Part shown: positions 27,997-36,022 of the stretch, one piece after another | Position numbering within the stretch: the first letter of the stretch is position 1 | Layout of the letters: every line of letters starts with the position of its first letter | NCBI GenBank assembly: GCA_030425425.1 | Contig: JAUIAO010000004.1 | Location: forward strand, 124,001 to 188,000 | Length of the DNA stretch: 64,000 bases | Source: Bacteroidia bacterium | Lineage (GTDB): Bacteria > Bacteroidota > Bacteroidia > Cytophagales > Cyclobacteriaceae | Reading direction: 5' to 3' | Notes under the pieces: model-generated | Told to the model about the DNA's origin: nothing | Database searches by the model: none | The model's input: only the letters and a program-made list of their open reading frames with translations | Program-made: the position numbers and the translations under genes

Positions 27997-28212
27997 ATGG
28001 AAGATCGCTTTAAAGAATTCAGTCAAAAAATTGAAAGGAAAATTGTCGAAGTGAAGTCTGAAGTAAAGCATCTTGCTGAAAATGTAAGTTCATTGGGCAA
28101 ATCAATTGATGAGTTAGGGGATGAATTTGGCGATTTTGCATCATATGTTTCCGAAATGTATCATGAACATGAGTCTAGAATTTCAGCGTTGGAAAAAGCC
28201 ATTAAAAAATGA
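27997..28212 (+). CDS. Small coiled-coil protein
   Basis: 71 residues, almost wholly helical with heptad-like spacing (FSQKIERKIVEVKSEVKHLAENVSSLGKSIDELGDEFG), with acidic and lysine-rich faces. Starts at ATG after a 117-bp gap; convergent with the thioredoxin gene, with 10 bp between stops. No family recognised. Confidence 0.55.
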   Translation: MEDRFKEFSQKIERKIVEVKSEVKHLAENVSSLGKSIDELGDEFGDFASYVSEMYHEHESRISALEKAIKK

Positions 28213-28222
28213 ATCTATAGCT

Positions 28223-28543
28223 TCATGAAAACATGATCTCGTAAGGTCGCTCCAGCGCCATCTGCAATTCATCTACACTGATATTTCTGCTTTTTCTCAT
28301 AGATTCCTTCCCTTCGAAATACACGATCAGTGTTGGAACTGTGAAAATGCTCTGCTGAGAAGAAATCTCTGGAGTCTCTAGAATGTTGATGTAGATGAAC
28401 TCGATTTTTGGGAATTGCTTCTCCACCATTTCCTTCACCTTCGGTTTCAATACCGTACACACACTACACATGTCGTGAGAATAATAGGCGATTACCGCAT
28501 CGTGCTGTTGAAGGTATTCTTGAAATTCCAGATAGGTTTTCAT
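28223..28543 (-). CDS. Thioredoxin-family protein
   Basis: 106 residues with the redox motif CSVC at residues 26-29 after a strand VIAYYSHDM, and the cis-Pro loop in IFTVPTLIVYFEG. CSVC differs from the classical CGPC, so the redox potential may differ. No signal peptide, so cytoplasmic thiol exchange is inferred. It lies 9 bp behind rnr, probably in one operon with it and the exonuclease. Confidence 0.85.
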   Translation of the reverse strand: MKTYLEFQEYLQQHDAVIAYYSHDMCSVCTVLKPKVKEMVEKQFPKIEFIYINILETPEISSQQSIFTVPTLIVYFEGKESMRKSRNISVDELQMALERPYEIMFS

Positions 28544-28552
28544 TTGAAAAAC

Positions 28553-30721
28553 TTATTCCAACACTTCTACCAAATCAAGATCAATCGTCCTGCGATCAAT
28601 ATCTGTTTTCATCACTTTTACGGTCACTTTTTCTCCCAACGTAATGATTCGCTTATTGCGCTTGCCTATGATCCTGAAGTTTTTCTCATCAAACTCATAG
28701 TAATCATCTGTGAGGTCAGCCACGCGAACCATTCCTTCGCACTTGGTTTGGATGATTTCCACAAATATGCCCCATTCAGTAACCCCAGATACCAGTCCTT
28801 CAAACTCCTCACCAAGCATGGTTTCCATAAACTCAACCTGCTTGTACTTGATAGAAGCACGCTCCGCATCAGCAGCATTCTTCTCTCGCTCTGAGGAGTG
28901 CACACATTTCTTCTCTTCCGCTTCCATGTCAGCGGGTTTACCACCATTGAGATAGTGGAAAAGTAGTCTGTGTACCATTACATCCGGATATCGACGAATC
29001 GGAGAGGTAAAGTGTGTATAATGATCAAATGCCAGACCGAAATGACCGAGTGGTTCTGTTGTGTATTTTGCTTTGGCCATGGAGCGAATCGCCAATTGCT
29101 CTAGTACACCCTGTTCCGGTTTGCCTTCTATTTCATCCATTAGTTTGTTGAGGCTTTTGGATATGTTGCCCTCACTCATGGATAGTTTGTGACCGAATCG
29201 TCCAGCAAATTTTGAGAAGTTGTCAAGCTTTTCTGGATCCGGATTATCGTGAGTTCTATAGACAAATGTGTACTGTCCATTCTCACCACGTCCCCATTTG
29301 AAGATATGTGTGGCTACTTCGCGGTTGGCCAATAGCATAAATTCCTCGATCATCTTGTGAGCATCTTTTCTCACTTTCGGGATCACTGCAAGGGGTTTGC
29401 CTTTTTCGTCTAGTTGAAACTTTACTTCAGTAGTTTCGAAGTTGACCGCTCCGTTTTTGAAACGCTTGTCTTTGAGTTTATACGCAATTTCATTTAGTTG
29501 CCTGATTTCATCGGCAAAATCTCCCTCTCCTGATTCGATTCTTTCCTGAGCTTCTTCGTAAGTGAAACGTCTATCCGAATGAATGATCGTGCGTCCAAAC
29601 CAACGCTTTTTTACCTTGCCATCAGCATCCATGATGAATACAGCCGAGAAGGTCAACTTATCTTCATTTGGTCTGAGTGAACAAAGATTGTTTGAGAGCT
29701 TTTCAGGGAGCATAGGGATCGTTCTATCCACTAGATATACCGATGTTGCTCTGATCAGTGCTTCTTTTTCCAAAATGGAATTTGGGGTGACATAGTGAGA
29801 TACATCAGCAATGTGCACACCGATTTCAAAATCACCATTGTCTAAATACTCAATTGAAAGTGCATCATCAAAGTCTTTCGCGTCGAAAGGGTCAATCGTG
29901 AATGTGGTGATATTTCTAAAGTCTCGTCGCTTTTCGATTTCCTCTTGGGTGATCTCCGTAGAAATCTTCGCTGCTGCTAGTTCCACGTTTTCAGGAAACT
30001 GAAAGGGCAGTCCAAACTCCGCCATGATCGAATGGATTTCTGCTTCATTTTCACCCGCAGGACCAAGTACTGTTGTTACTTCACCCATTGGGCTACGATT
30101 TTTCGCATCATGCCATTTGGTGATTTTCACCATCACTTTGTCGTTGTGCTGAGCTTTCATCGTTTTCTCGGGATACACAAACACGTCAAAATGGATATTG
30201 CGATTGTCTGGTACCACAAACGAAAACTTGTCTGAATTTTCGATCCTTCCTACAAATTCCTCTTTCGCTCTTTCTACAAGTTCAACTACTTTGCCCTCTG
30301 GACGGAAGCCGTCATTTGCAGGCCTGGTGATCTGTACTTTTACGATATCCCGATCAATGGCAAATTTGAGATCATCCGATTTTACATAGATGTCTTCCTC
30401 AGAGCCTTCACAGATGATGTATGCAAATCGAGGATTTACATGATCTACACGGCCAATAAGTGTTTCAGCTTCTGTAGCGCTGATAAATCTACCATCAGGA
30501 GCTTTGCGAATGGAGCCTTTTCCTTCCAGACTAAAAAGAATGTCCTTGAGTGCTTCTTTCGAGCGCTTGTCTCTCAGACCAAGTTTTTTGATCAGGTCGC
30601 GATATCCGAATCGCTCACCTATATGATTACCAAAAACTCCCCTAACCCTGTCTTTTAGGTCTTTGAGGTTAGTAGATTGTTTTCGGGTTTTGAGTTTTCT
30701 GTGTTTTTTCTTTTTACTCAT
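28553..30721 (-). CDS. rnr: Ribonuclease R
   Basis: 722 residues: a basic N-terminus, a winged-helix region, cold-shock-type OB folds (~85-220), the RNB catalytic domain with IDPFDAKDFDD (Asp277, Asp283, Asp285, Asp286) and a C-terminal S1 domain (GLVSGVTEWGIFVEI). It is a processive 3'-5' exoribonuclease that degrades structured RNA and defective rRNA. It lies 8 bp downstream of a predicted 3'-5' exonuclease gene, giving a nucleic-acid turnover operon. Confidence 0.96.
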   Translation of the reverse strand: MSKKKKHRKLKTRKQSTNLKDLKDRVRGVFGNHIGERFGYRDLIKKLGLRDKRSKEALKDILFSLEGKGSIRKAPDGRFISATEAETLIGRVDHVNPRFAYIICEGSEEDIYVKSDDLKFAIDRDIVKVQITRPANDGFRPEGKVVELVERAKEEFVGRIENSDKFSFVVPDNRNIHFDVFVYPEKTMKAQHNDKVMVKITKWHDAKNRSPMGEVTTVLGPAGENEAEIHSIMAEFGLPFQFPENVELAAAKISTEITQEEIEKRRDFRNITTFTIDPFDAKDFDDALSIEYLDNGDFEIGVHIADVSHYVTPNSILEKEALIRATSVYLVDRTIPMLPEKLSNNLCSLRPNEDKLTFSAVFIMDADGKVKKRWFGRTIIHSDRRFTYEEAQERIESGEGDFADEIRQLNEIAYKLKDKRFKNGAVNFETTEVKFQLDEKGKPLAVIPKVRKDAHKMIEEFMLLANREVATHIFKWGRGENGQYTFVYRTHDNPDPEKLDNFSKFAGRFGHKLSMSEGNISKSLNKLMDEIEGKPEQGVLEQLAIRSMAKAKYTTEPLGHFGLAFDHYTHFTSPIRRYPDVMVHRLLFHYLNGGKPADMEAEEKKCVHSSEREKNAADAERASIKYKQVEFMETMLGEEFEGLVSGVTEWGIFVEIIQTKCEGMVRVADLTDDYYEFDEKNFRIIGKRNKRIITLGEKVTVKVMKTDIDRRTIDLDLVEVLE

Positions 30722-30729
30722 GTTGAGTG

Positions 30730-31452
30730 TTATAATATTTTAATGTTTTGTGGGCTGACAATTGGTAGACTATGGAGTTTCAAAAAAAGCTGTGCTGTGG
30801 CTACTACGTCCTGTTCACAGTATTTGGATATTCTTTCCAGCCCATCTTTTTCCTTGTAGTAAACCTCATTGACCATGGAGCCATCCATATCCGTTTTACT
30901 CGATGGAATTTCAAAAATGTTGGTAAGAAGGTCTAGTGAAGTGAAGTTTTTTCGATCTCCAAACTTCCACATTTCCATAGTGTCCAGGAAGTTTACTTCC
31001 CATGGTTTTTTACCGGAGTTGTCAAGAACGTAGGGAAGTCTTAGCTCATTGATCAGCATCCGCCTGCTAAGGTACGGAAAATCAAACTCCTTCCCATTGT
31101 GTGCACAAAGCCTTAACGACTCAGGGTCGAATTTGGTTTCTAAAAACTTTTTGAATTCTTCTAGAAGTGATTTTTCGTCATGATCTGAAAAAGATTTGAC
31201 TCGGATAGACAGCTCTCCGGGTTTCGGTTCGTGAAAAATCCCAACGGCTATGGTGATTACCTTACCGAATTCTGCATAGATACCAGCTCGCATTTGATAA
31301 AGCTCATCAGCAGATAAATCCTCTTCATTCCTCAGAAAACCAGCTTTTCGTTCCCAGTGTTTTTGCAGCTCGGGCTTGAGATCTGTGAAGTCTTGGGAAG
31401 AAGCTGCAGTTTCTATGTCGAGTATGAGGAGGTTTTTAAGGCGAGAATCCAT
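30730..31452 (-). CDS. Predicted 3'-5' exonuclease (DEDD, RNase H-like)
   Basis: 240 residues. The DEDD motifs are visible: LILDIETAA near the N-terminus (Asp-Glu), LCAHNGKEFDFPYLSRRM (second Asp region) and ISKYCEQDVVATAQLF (third motif). This matches the PolB-like proofreading-type exonuclease family found as stand-alone genes in Bacteroidota. It is followed by rnr after 8 bp. DNA or RNA preference is not visible. Confidence 0.85.
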   Translation of the reverse strand: MDSRLKNLLILDIETAASSQDFTDLKPELQKHWERKAGFLRNEEDLSADELYQMRAGIYAEFGKVITIAVGIFHEPKPGELSIRVKSFSDHDEKSLLEEFKKFLETKFDPESLRLCAHNGKEFDFPYLSRRMLINELRLPYVLDNSGKKPWEVNFLDTMEMWKFGDRKNFTSLDLLTNIFEIPSSKTDMDGSMVNEVYYKEKDGLERISKYCEQDVVATAQLFLKLHSLPIVSPQNIKIL

Positions 31453-31525
31453 AGTATTTTAATAAGTTATTAACCCGGAGGTAATTAAACCATACTTTAT
31501 TTTGCTGTATGCCACTGGTCATTAG

Positions 31526-31565
31526 CAGGTTGAGCCTGTGAGTTCTCCCGATAAAACTCAACCTG
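31526..31565. repeat. Inverted repeat upstream of the exonuclease gene
   Basis: CAGGTTGAG (31526-31534) and CTCAACCTG (31557-31565) are perfect 9-bp arms with a 22-bp spacer. They lie between the 130-residue gene and the exonuclease gene on the minus strand. No U-tract follows, so an operator or weak terminator are both possible. Confidence 0.4.
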
Positions 31566-31616
31566 GTTGATAGCTACAAATTAGTGAACTTGCTTGAACC
31601 TTCCTAAAAATCTCTT

Positions 31617-32009
31617 TCACTCATGAAGGACACCCTCTAATCCGAGTTCTTTTATAGGACTTAGGTTCTCTCCAATAATGGTTTCTGGTACAAAAATGTA
31701 CTTTTTGTCATACAGCTGTCCATCGATAAAAAAGCTTACCCAATATTCATTGTTGAGATGAAAAACTTGCTCATGAATCGGCTCTATGAGTGCATATTCG
31801 CCAGCTTCCAGCCTCGGAATCATGTGACGCAGAATAGAAGTTTTTTGTTCTTGACCGTCTTTTTCTCCATATCCCTTGCTGGTGACCATGAGGTTGTCAA
31901 GATCGTTTTCAGATCTGTTTAGAAGATAGACTTTCCAGTCTTCGTCACCTTCTTTTACAATAGCTACATATACATTCTCAATTTTCGGAAAACTGATATC
32001 TTTTTTCAT
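31617..32009 (-). CDS. Conserved hypothetical protein
   Basis: 130 residues, no signal or membrane segment. Starts MKKDISFPKIENVYVAIVKEGDEDWKVYLLN. Bacteroidota homologues of this type are often labelled phenylalanyl-tRNA synthetase subunit alpha, but none of the catalytic motifs of that enzyme are present and the size is far too small. Mixed alpha/beta with alternating strands; function unknown. It follows the DUF433/DUF5615 module after 75 bp. Confidence 0.7.
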   Translation of the reverse strand: MKKDISFPKIENVYVAIVKEGDEDWKVYLLNRSENDLDNLMVTSKGYGEKDGQEQKTSILRHMIPRLEAGEYALIEPIHEQVFHLNNEYWVSFFIDGQLYDKKYIFVPETIIGENLSPIKELGLEGVLHE

Positions 32010-32084
32010 AATAACGTTCGTTCAATTGACATGAACTATCAAGTGTCAATTCTTGCAAAATTAGCTTTAGAAATACTAGCAATT

Positions 32085-32438
32085 CTAATTCAATAATTCT
32101 CGAATGCGTATTTTATTGGAGGTGATGACCATAAAGTGACCTTCTAGAGAATCCACATGTGTAAGAATTGAGGATAGCACTATTTGTGGTCTGGATTTTG
32201 GTTCAATGTCAAATAATCTTACAAGGATTATTCCTTTACTTTTATCAAATTGTCTAAAGGCTAATTCTCCAAAATCCTTGTCTTCCGTAATTAGGATTTC
32301 TTCTCTCTCCGAGGCAATTCTAAGTACTTCTTTATCTTTTATACCCTGATGATTTTCGCGAATTGAATAAACAGAATAACCATGCGCCCTGAGTAGAGTG
32401 ATTGTGCTTGATTGCACACCTTCATCAGCGACGAACAT
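32085..32438 (-). CDS. DUF5615 PIN-like toxin
   Basis: 117 residues. VADEGVQSSTITLLRAHGYSV supplies the first acidic pair, LITEDKDFGEL the next, and GIILVRLFDIE the conserved strand of DUF5615/Mut7-C PIN-like proteins. It is taken as an RNase toxin because its gene follows a DUF433 gene after 3 bp, a recurrent pair. Complete and apparently intact. Confidence 0.85.
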   Translation of the reverse strand: MFVADEGVQSSTITLLRAHGYSVYSIRENHQGIKDKEVLRIASEREEILITEDKDFGELAFRQFDKSKGIILVRLFDIEPKSRPQIVLSSILTHVDSLEGHFMVITSNKIRIRELLN

Positions 32439-32441
32439 AAT

Positions 32442-32672
32442 TTATGAGGCGTTTTCGTAGGTGATTTCTCCTTGAATAAAGCGGGCCGCATATGCAAGTG
32501 CAGCGTAAATTTGCTCTTGGTTTAAGTGAGGGTATTCCTTTATTAGCTCTTCGATGCTTTCACCATAAGACATTTTTTCCAAAATCATATCAACAGGAAT
32601 TCTTGTGCCTGCAATGACTGCTTTGCCTAACATGATTTCAGGATCTGAAGTAATATGCTTTCTCCAATTCAT
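32442..32672 (-). CDS. DUF433 antitoxin
   Basis: 76 residues with the DUF433 signature SDPEIMLGKAVIAGTRIPVDMILEKMSYGESIEELIKEYPHL, split here by family into a loop and a HTH-like helix pair. It is the antitoxin and probable DNA binder of the DUF433/DUF5615 pair. Its ATG overlaps the lipB stop by 4 bp (ATGA), so it can be translated from the lipB message. Confidence 0.87.
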   Translation of the reverse strand: MNWRKHITSDPEIMLGKAVIAGTRIPVDMILEKMSYGESIEELIKEYPHLNQEQIYAALAYAARFIQGEITYENAS

Positions 32673-33391
32673 TTATGAAAATTAATCAATTCCATTTCAA
32701 AAAGCGAGGAAATATGCCCTTTGAGCTTTTCTTCTACTTTTTCTATATCTGGCTTATAACCCAATTCTTTATCCAGAGAAGTTACAGCTTTATCGTCTAT
32801 TCCACATGGTATGATGTACCCGAAGTAATTCAAATCTGCATGTACATTGAAAGCAAATCCATGCATGGTCACCCAGCGGCTGGATTTTACACCCATGGCA
32901 CAGATTTTACGTGCTTTGTCCTCATCTTCAAAATCAATCCACACACCTGTCAACCCATCAATTCTTCCTGCCGCAATTCCGTAATCTTTCAAGGTAAGAA
33001 TAATGGCTTCTTCCAGAAACCTCAGGTATTTATGAATGTCAGTGAAAAAGTTGTCTAGATCCAAAATTGGATAACCAACTATTTGGCCGGGACCATGATA
33101 AGTGATGTCTCCTCCTCTATTGATTTTGTAATACTGTGCATGCTTTTCTTTTAGGCCAGCATCATCTAAAAGCAAGTGTTCAGGTTTGCCACTTTTTCCA
33201 AGAGTATATACGTGCGGATGCTGGCAAAAAATCAAGTAATTGTCAGTAGATAACTGCTCTTCTTCCGGTAGTTTCCTGTTCGCGATCTTTCGGTCTACGG
33301 ATTTTTTGAACAAATCTTCCTGATAATCCCAGGCTTCCTGGTAATCCATCAGGCCCAAATGAATGAATTTTGTCTTTTTATTTTGAATCAA
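32669..33391 (-). CDS. lipB: Octanoyl-[acyl-carrier-protein]:protein N-octanoyltransferase
   Basis: 240 residues from TTG. The family signature RGGDITYHGPGQIVGYPI is present. The catalytic Cys lies in YIIPCGIDDKAVTSL and the Lys in CAMGVKSSRWVTMHG. LipB transfers octanoate from ACP to lipoyl domains, the first step of endogenous lipoate synthesis. The C-terminus overlaps the DUF433 antitoxin gene by 4 bp, an odd partner. Confidence 0.95.
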   Translation of the reverse strand: MIQNKKTKFIHLGLMDYQEAWDYQEDLFKKSVDRKIANRKLPEEEQLSTDNYLIFCQHPHVYTLGKSGKPEHLLLDDAGLKEKHAQYYKINRGGDITYHGPGQIVGYPILDLDNFFTDIHKYLRFLEEAIILTLKDYGIAAGRIDGLTGVWIDFEDEDKARKICAMGVKSSRWVTMHGFAFNVHADLNYFGYIIPCGIDDKAVTSLDKELGYKPDIEKVEEKLKGHISSLFEMELINFHK

Positions 33392-33469
33392 CTGGATTTA
33401 AGTTTGAATTAGTGCTTTCTTTTTCTTCCCATAAAACTGAAGTATCTTTATTCTGTCGAACCTGAGTAT

Positions 33470-33808
33470 ATGGATCAGAAAACTAAAGGCAAATATGGTG
33501 AAGATTTGGCGGTTTCGTTTCTTCAAAAGCATGGATATGAAATTCTGGAGCGAAACTATCGGCATAGGAGAGGGGAAATTGACATTATAGCACTTGAGAA
33601 AAACCTGTTGGTTTTCGTGGAGGTAAAATTGCGTAGAGATGTCGGTTATGGTCAGCCGGAGAGTTTTGTAAGTAATGCTCAACAGAGATTGGTGATAGAA
33701 ACAGCAGAAGAATACATCTTTGCAATCAATTGGCAGAAGGATATCCGTTTTGACATTATTGCCATTCATGGAGAAGAATTGGAACATATAAAAGATGCAT
33801 TTTATTAA
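33470..33808 (+). CDS. yraN: YraN/UPF0102 family protein
   Basis: 112 residues. GKYGEDLAVSFLQKHGYEILERNYRHRRGEIDIIA then VFVEVKLR gives the E-D-ExK core of a nuclease-like Holliday-junction-resolvase fold, as in all UPF0102 proteins. The biological role is not established. ATG start; its last 14 bp overlap the 5'-nucleotidase gene. Confidence 0.93.
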   Translation: MDQKTKGKYGEDLAVSFLQKHGYEILERNYRHRRGEIDIIALEKNLLVFVEVKLRRDVGYGQPESFVSNAQQRLVIETAEEYIFAINWQKDIRFDIIAIHGEELEHIKDAFY

Positions 33809-35246
33809 AGAGGTTGCCAGAACTTCACTAATTGTAATTTTGATCGTTATCTGGTCATGTAAAGATCAGTCGTCTACAAATACTGTTCAAACTGACCTTG
33901 AGCAAGTAGACTCTACGGAGCAGTTAACCATCTTTTTCGTGAATGATCAGCATGGTCAGTTACAGAATTTCGCGAAGGTCAAACATATAGTGGATCGAGC
34001 CAGAGATAGTTTGAATGTGTTGTTGGTCTGTGCCGGAGACATGTTTTCCGGAAGTCCATTTGTAGATCAGCATACCGAAAAAGGTTTCCCAATGATCGAT
34101 GTGATGAACAAGGTTGGTTTTGATGTTTCGGTGATTGGGAATCATGAGTTTGATTATGGTCAGGAGGTTCTCAGCAAAAGGATGGTGGAAGCAGAATTCC
34201 AATGGGTTTGTGCCAATGTAGATGTGAAGGAAACGGACCTTCCTCAGCCGAATTCTTATGTTACTTTAGAAGCAGGAGATCTGAAAGTGACCTTTCTGGG
34301 ACTGGTAGAAACAAATGGAAAGCCGGGTGCGGTGATTCCTGCCACACACCCTTGGCGGGTTTCTGGTTTGGAGTTCCAGCGATTCCAGAATGTTGTTAAT
34401 AATTACGAGAATTTAAAGTCATCAGAAAATTCAGATGTGTTGATTGCCCTTACACACTTGGGTTCATATTCAGACAGAGTGCTAGCCACAGATTATCCTT
34501 ATTTTGATTTGATCATCGGCGGTCACTCTCATGAGGTGATCAATGAAAGTGTGAATGATATTCCAATAGTACAGTCAGGATCATATTTGAATTACCTTGG
34601 AAAGATTGAATTGGAAATTGAAGGTCAAAATGTGATTTCTTCTAAAATTAATTTTATCAATCTGGATGGCTATAACTCTAAAGACAATGACTTGGCAGAG
34701 CTGATCAATTCTTATGAACATTCTGCACAGTTTGATGAAATAGTAGGCTATTCCACGACCTGGATGGGCAAAAATGAAGTAGGGTGTTTTTATACAACTG
34801 CGCTTATGGAATACCTCGAAACCGATTGCTCTTTTCAAAATGGAGGTGGCATTCGCTCCTCAATAGATCAGGGAGATATCACTGCTTTGGAAATTTACAA
34901 TATGGATCCATTTAATAACAGCAGTGTGATTTTTACCATGACTGTGGCGGACATCAGACGGTTTTTTGAAGAGACGGGAGCTGGTGAACACGTTTCAGGG
35001 CTCGATCTGGTACAGGAGCAAGATAGGTTGGTAGTTTATGATTTGTCTGGTAATCAACTGGATGATTCGGAGACTATTACGATAGGCATCAATGATTATA
35101 TTCCGGCTGTTTATGACGAATACTTTCCACTGGAAAAAGCAGACATCAAGGATTTTACCACAGCTGAAGCGATCATAAGCTATCTGGAGACCATTCAGGA
35201 TACGGTGGATTACGAGGGTTGCAACCGGTATTTTGATTTTCAGTAG
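33795..35246 (+). CDS. Lipoprotein metallophosphatase/5'-nucleotidase
   Basis: 483 residues. An N-terminal hydrophobic stretch ending in WSC suggests a lipoprotein. Metallophosphatase motifs: FVNDQHGQ, GDMFSGSP, GNHEFDYG and GGHSHE. The C-terminal substrate domain carries QNGGGIRSSI and IYNMDPFNN. Both halves of the UshA-type enzyme are in one polypeptide. Probable periplasmic hydrolysis of nucleotides or related phosphoesters. Starts inside yraN. Confidence 0.92.
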   Translation: MHFIKEVARTSLIVILIVIWSCKDQSSTNTVQTDLEQVDSTEQLTIFFVNDQHGQLQNFAKVKHIVDRARDSLNVLLVCAGDMFSGSPFVDQHTEKGFPMIDVMNKVGFDVSVIGNHEFDYGQEVLSKRMVEAEFQWVCANVDVKETDLPQPNSYVTLEAGDLKVTFLGLVETNGKPGAVIPATHPWRVSGLEFQRFQNVVNNYENLKSSENSDVLIALTHLGSYSDRVLATDYPYFDLIIGGHSHEVINESVNDIPIVQSGSYLNYLGKIELEIEGQNVISSKINFINLDGYNSKDNDLAELINSYEHSAQFDEIVGYSTTWMGKNEVGCFYTTALMEYLETDCSFQNGGGIRSSIDQGDITALEIYNMDPFNNSSVIFTMTVADIRRFFEETGAGEHVSGLDLVQEQDRLVVYDLSGNQLDDSETITIGINDYIPAVYDEYFPLEKADIKDFTTAEAIISYLETIQDTVDYEGCNRYFDFQ

Positions 35247-35262
35247 AATTTTTTTGTAACTT

Positions 35263-35276
35263 AATGTTATAACATT
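35263..35276 (+). promoter_or_regulatory. Perfect palindrome, candidate operator of the AbrB/Doc module
   Basis: AATGTTATAACATT is a perfect 14-bp palindrome ending 4 bp before the antitoxin ATG. AbrB/MazE-fold antitoxins repress their own operon by binding such sites, so autoregulation is likely. Confidence 0.55.
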
Positions 35277-35280
35277 CATT

Positions 35281-35508
35281 ATGATGGAAAAGTCAAAAGT
35301 TACTACAATAGGTTCATCTGTTGGGATAGTCCTGCCGAAATCAATTCAGACAAAATTGAGAGTGCAAAAAGGTGATACCATTACCTTTGTTGAAACTCCA
35401 AATGGAGTGGAAATCGCAGCTTATGATCCAGAATTTGAAGAACAGATGGAACTGGCTAGAATAGTGATGTGTGACTACAGAAATGCATTGAATGAGCTCG
35501 CCAAGTGA
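35281..35508 (+). CDS. AbrB/MazE-fold antitoxin
   Basis: 75 residues. KVTTIGSSVGIVLPKSIQTKLRVQKGDTITFVETPNG is the swapped-hairpin AbrB DNA-binding domain; the acidic tail (EFEEQMELARIVMCDYRNALNELA) would bind the Doc toxin. ATG-ATG start. Intact, whereas the downstream toxin gene carries a nonsense codon. Confidence 0.88.
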   Translation: MMEKSKVTTIGSSVGIVLPKSIQTKLRVQKGDTITFVETPNGVEIAAYDPEFEEQMELARIVMCDYRNALNELAK

Positions 35509-35887
35509 ATTTAAGTGGATTACTGATAAAGTAGTTTTGGCGATTCATGTTGAAGAAGATTCCCATTAGGGAGGACTTACGGGTATTCGAGATGAGGGTC
35601 TTCTGGAATCTGCCCTTGCCCGTCCTAAAAACCTGAAGTTTAATGAAGATGCATCTTTGGAGCGATGCGCTGCGACATACACTTATGGCATTGTGAGAAA
35701 TCATCCGTTTTTGGACGGTAATAAAAGAACCGGATTTGTTACAGGGATCACATTTTTAATGTTGAATGGGTATTATATCAATGCTTCAGAAACTGACGTT
35801 GTAATGACTATCACCAATTTAGCTGCCGGAAAAGTGACAGAAGAGGAATTGACAGAATGGATAACGGATCATTTGATTAAAATGTAA
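35492..35887 (+). pseudogene. doc: Doc/Fic-type toxin gene interrupted by an in-frame TAG
   Basis: ATG 35492 overlaps the antitoxin end by 17 bp. The frame reads MSSPSEFKWITDKVVLAIHV..., meets TAG at 35567-35569, then continues in the same frame with GGLTGIRDEGLLESALARP and the catalytic loop NHPFLDGNKRTG to a normal end at 35887. Everything expected of a Doc toxin (AMP- or phosphotransfer, Fic fold) is present except for the single stop. Likely a point mutation silencing the toxin; an internal restart at ATG 35657 would lack the N-terminal helices. Confidence 0.88.
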
Positions 35888-36022
35888 TACTCTATCTATT
35901 CAAGTTCAACCCCGTTATTCAATTGAGTTTAACCAATCTCCCTCACCAAGTTTCTCAATAGTTGTTTTGTTTACTTGATTAGTATTTAAAACTTAGCAAC
36001 AAATAAGTTTAAATCACGAATC

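Noticed and set aside
28415-28894. 159-codon ORF antisense to the thioredoxin and rnr genes
   Set aside because: Overlaps the well-supported genes and has no family features.
32022-32055. AATTGACA inverted repeat beyond DUF5615 as the edge of a third cassette
   Set aside because: No copy of the lipB 3' end was found there, and the arms are short; not comparable with the two repeat-flanked cassettes.
33398-33787. 129-codon minus-strand ORF over yraN
   Set aside because: Antisense shadow of a complete UPF0102 gene.
35567-35569. Programmed readthrough or amber recoding in doc
   Set aside because: No flanking stem or readthrough signal was recognised; a point mutation is simpler.
35657-35887. 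Doc C-terminal ORF as an independent gene
   Set aside because: The frame is continuous with an upstream Doc N-terminus across one TAG, so it is part of the broken gene.
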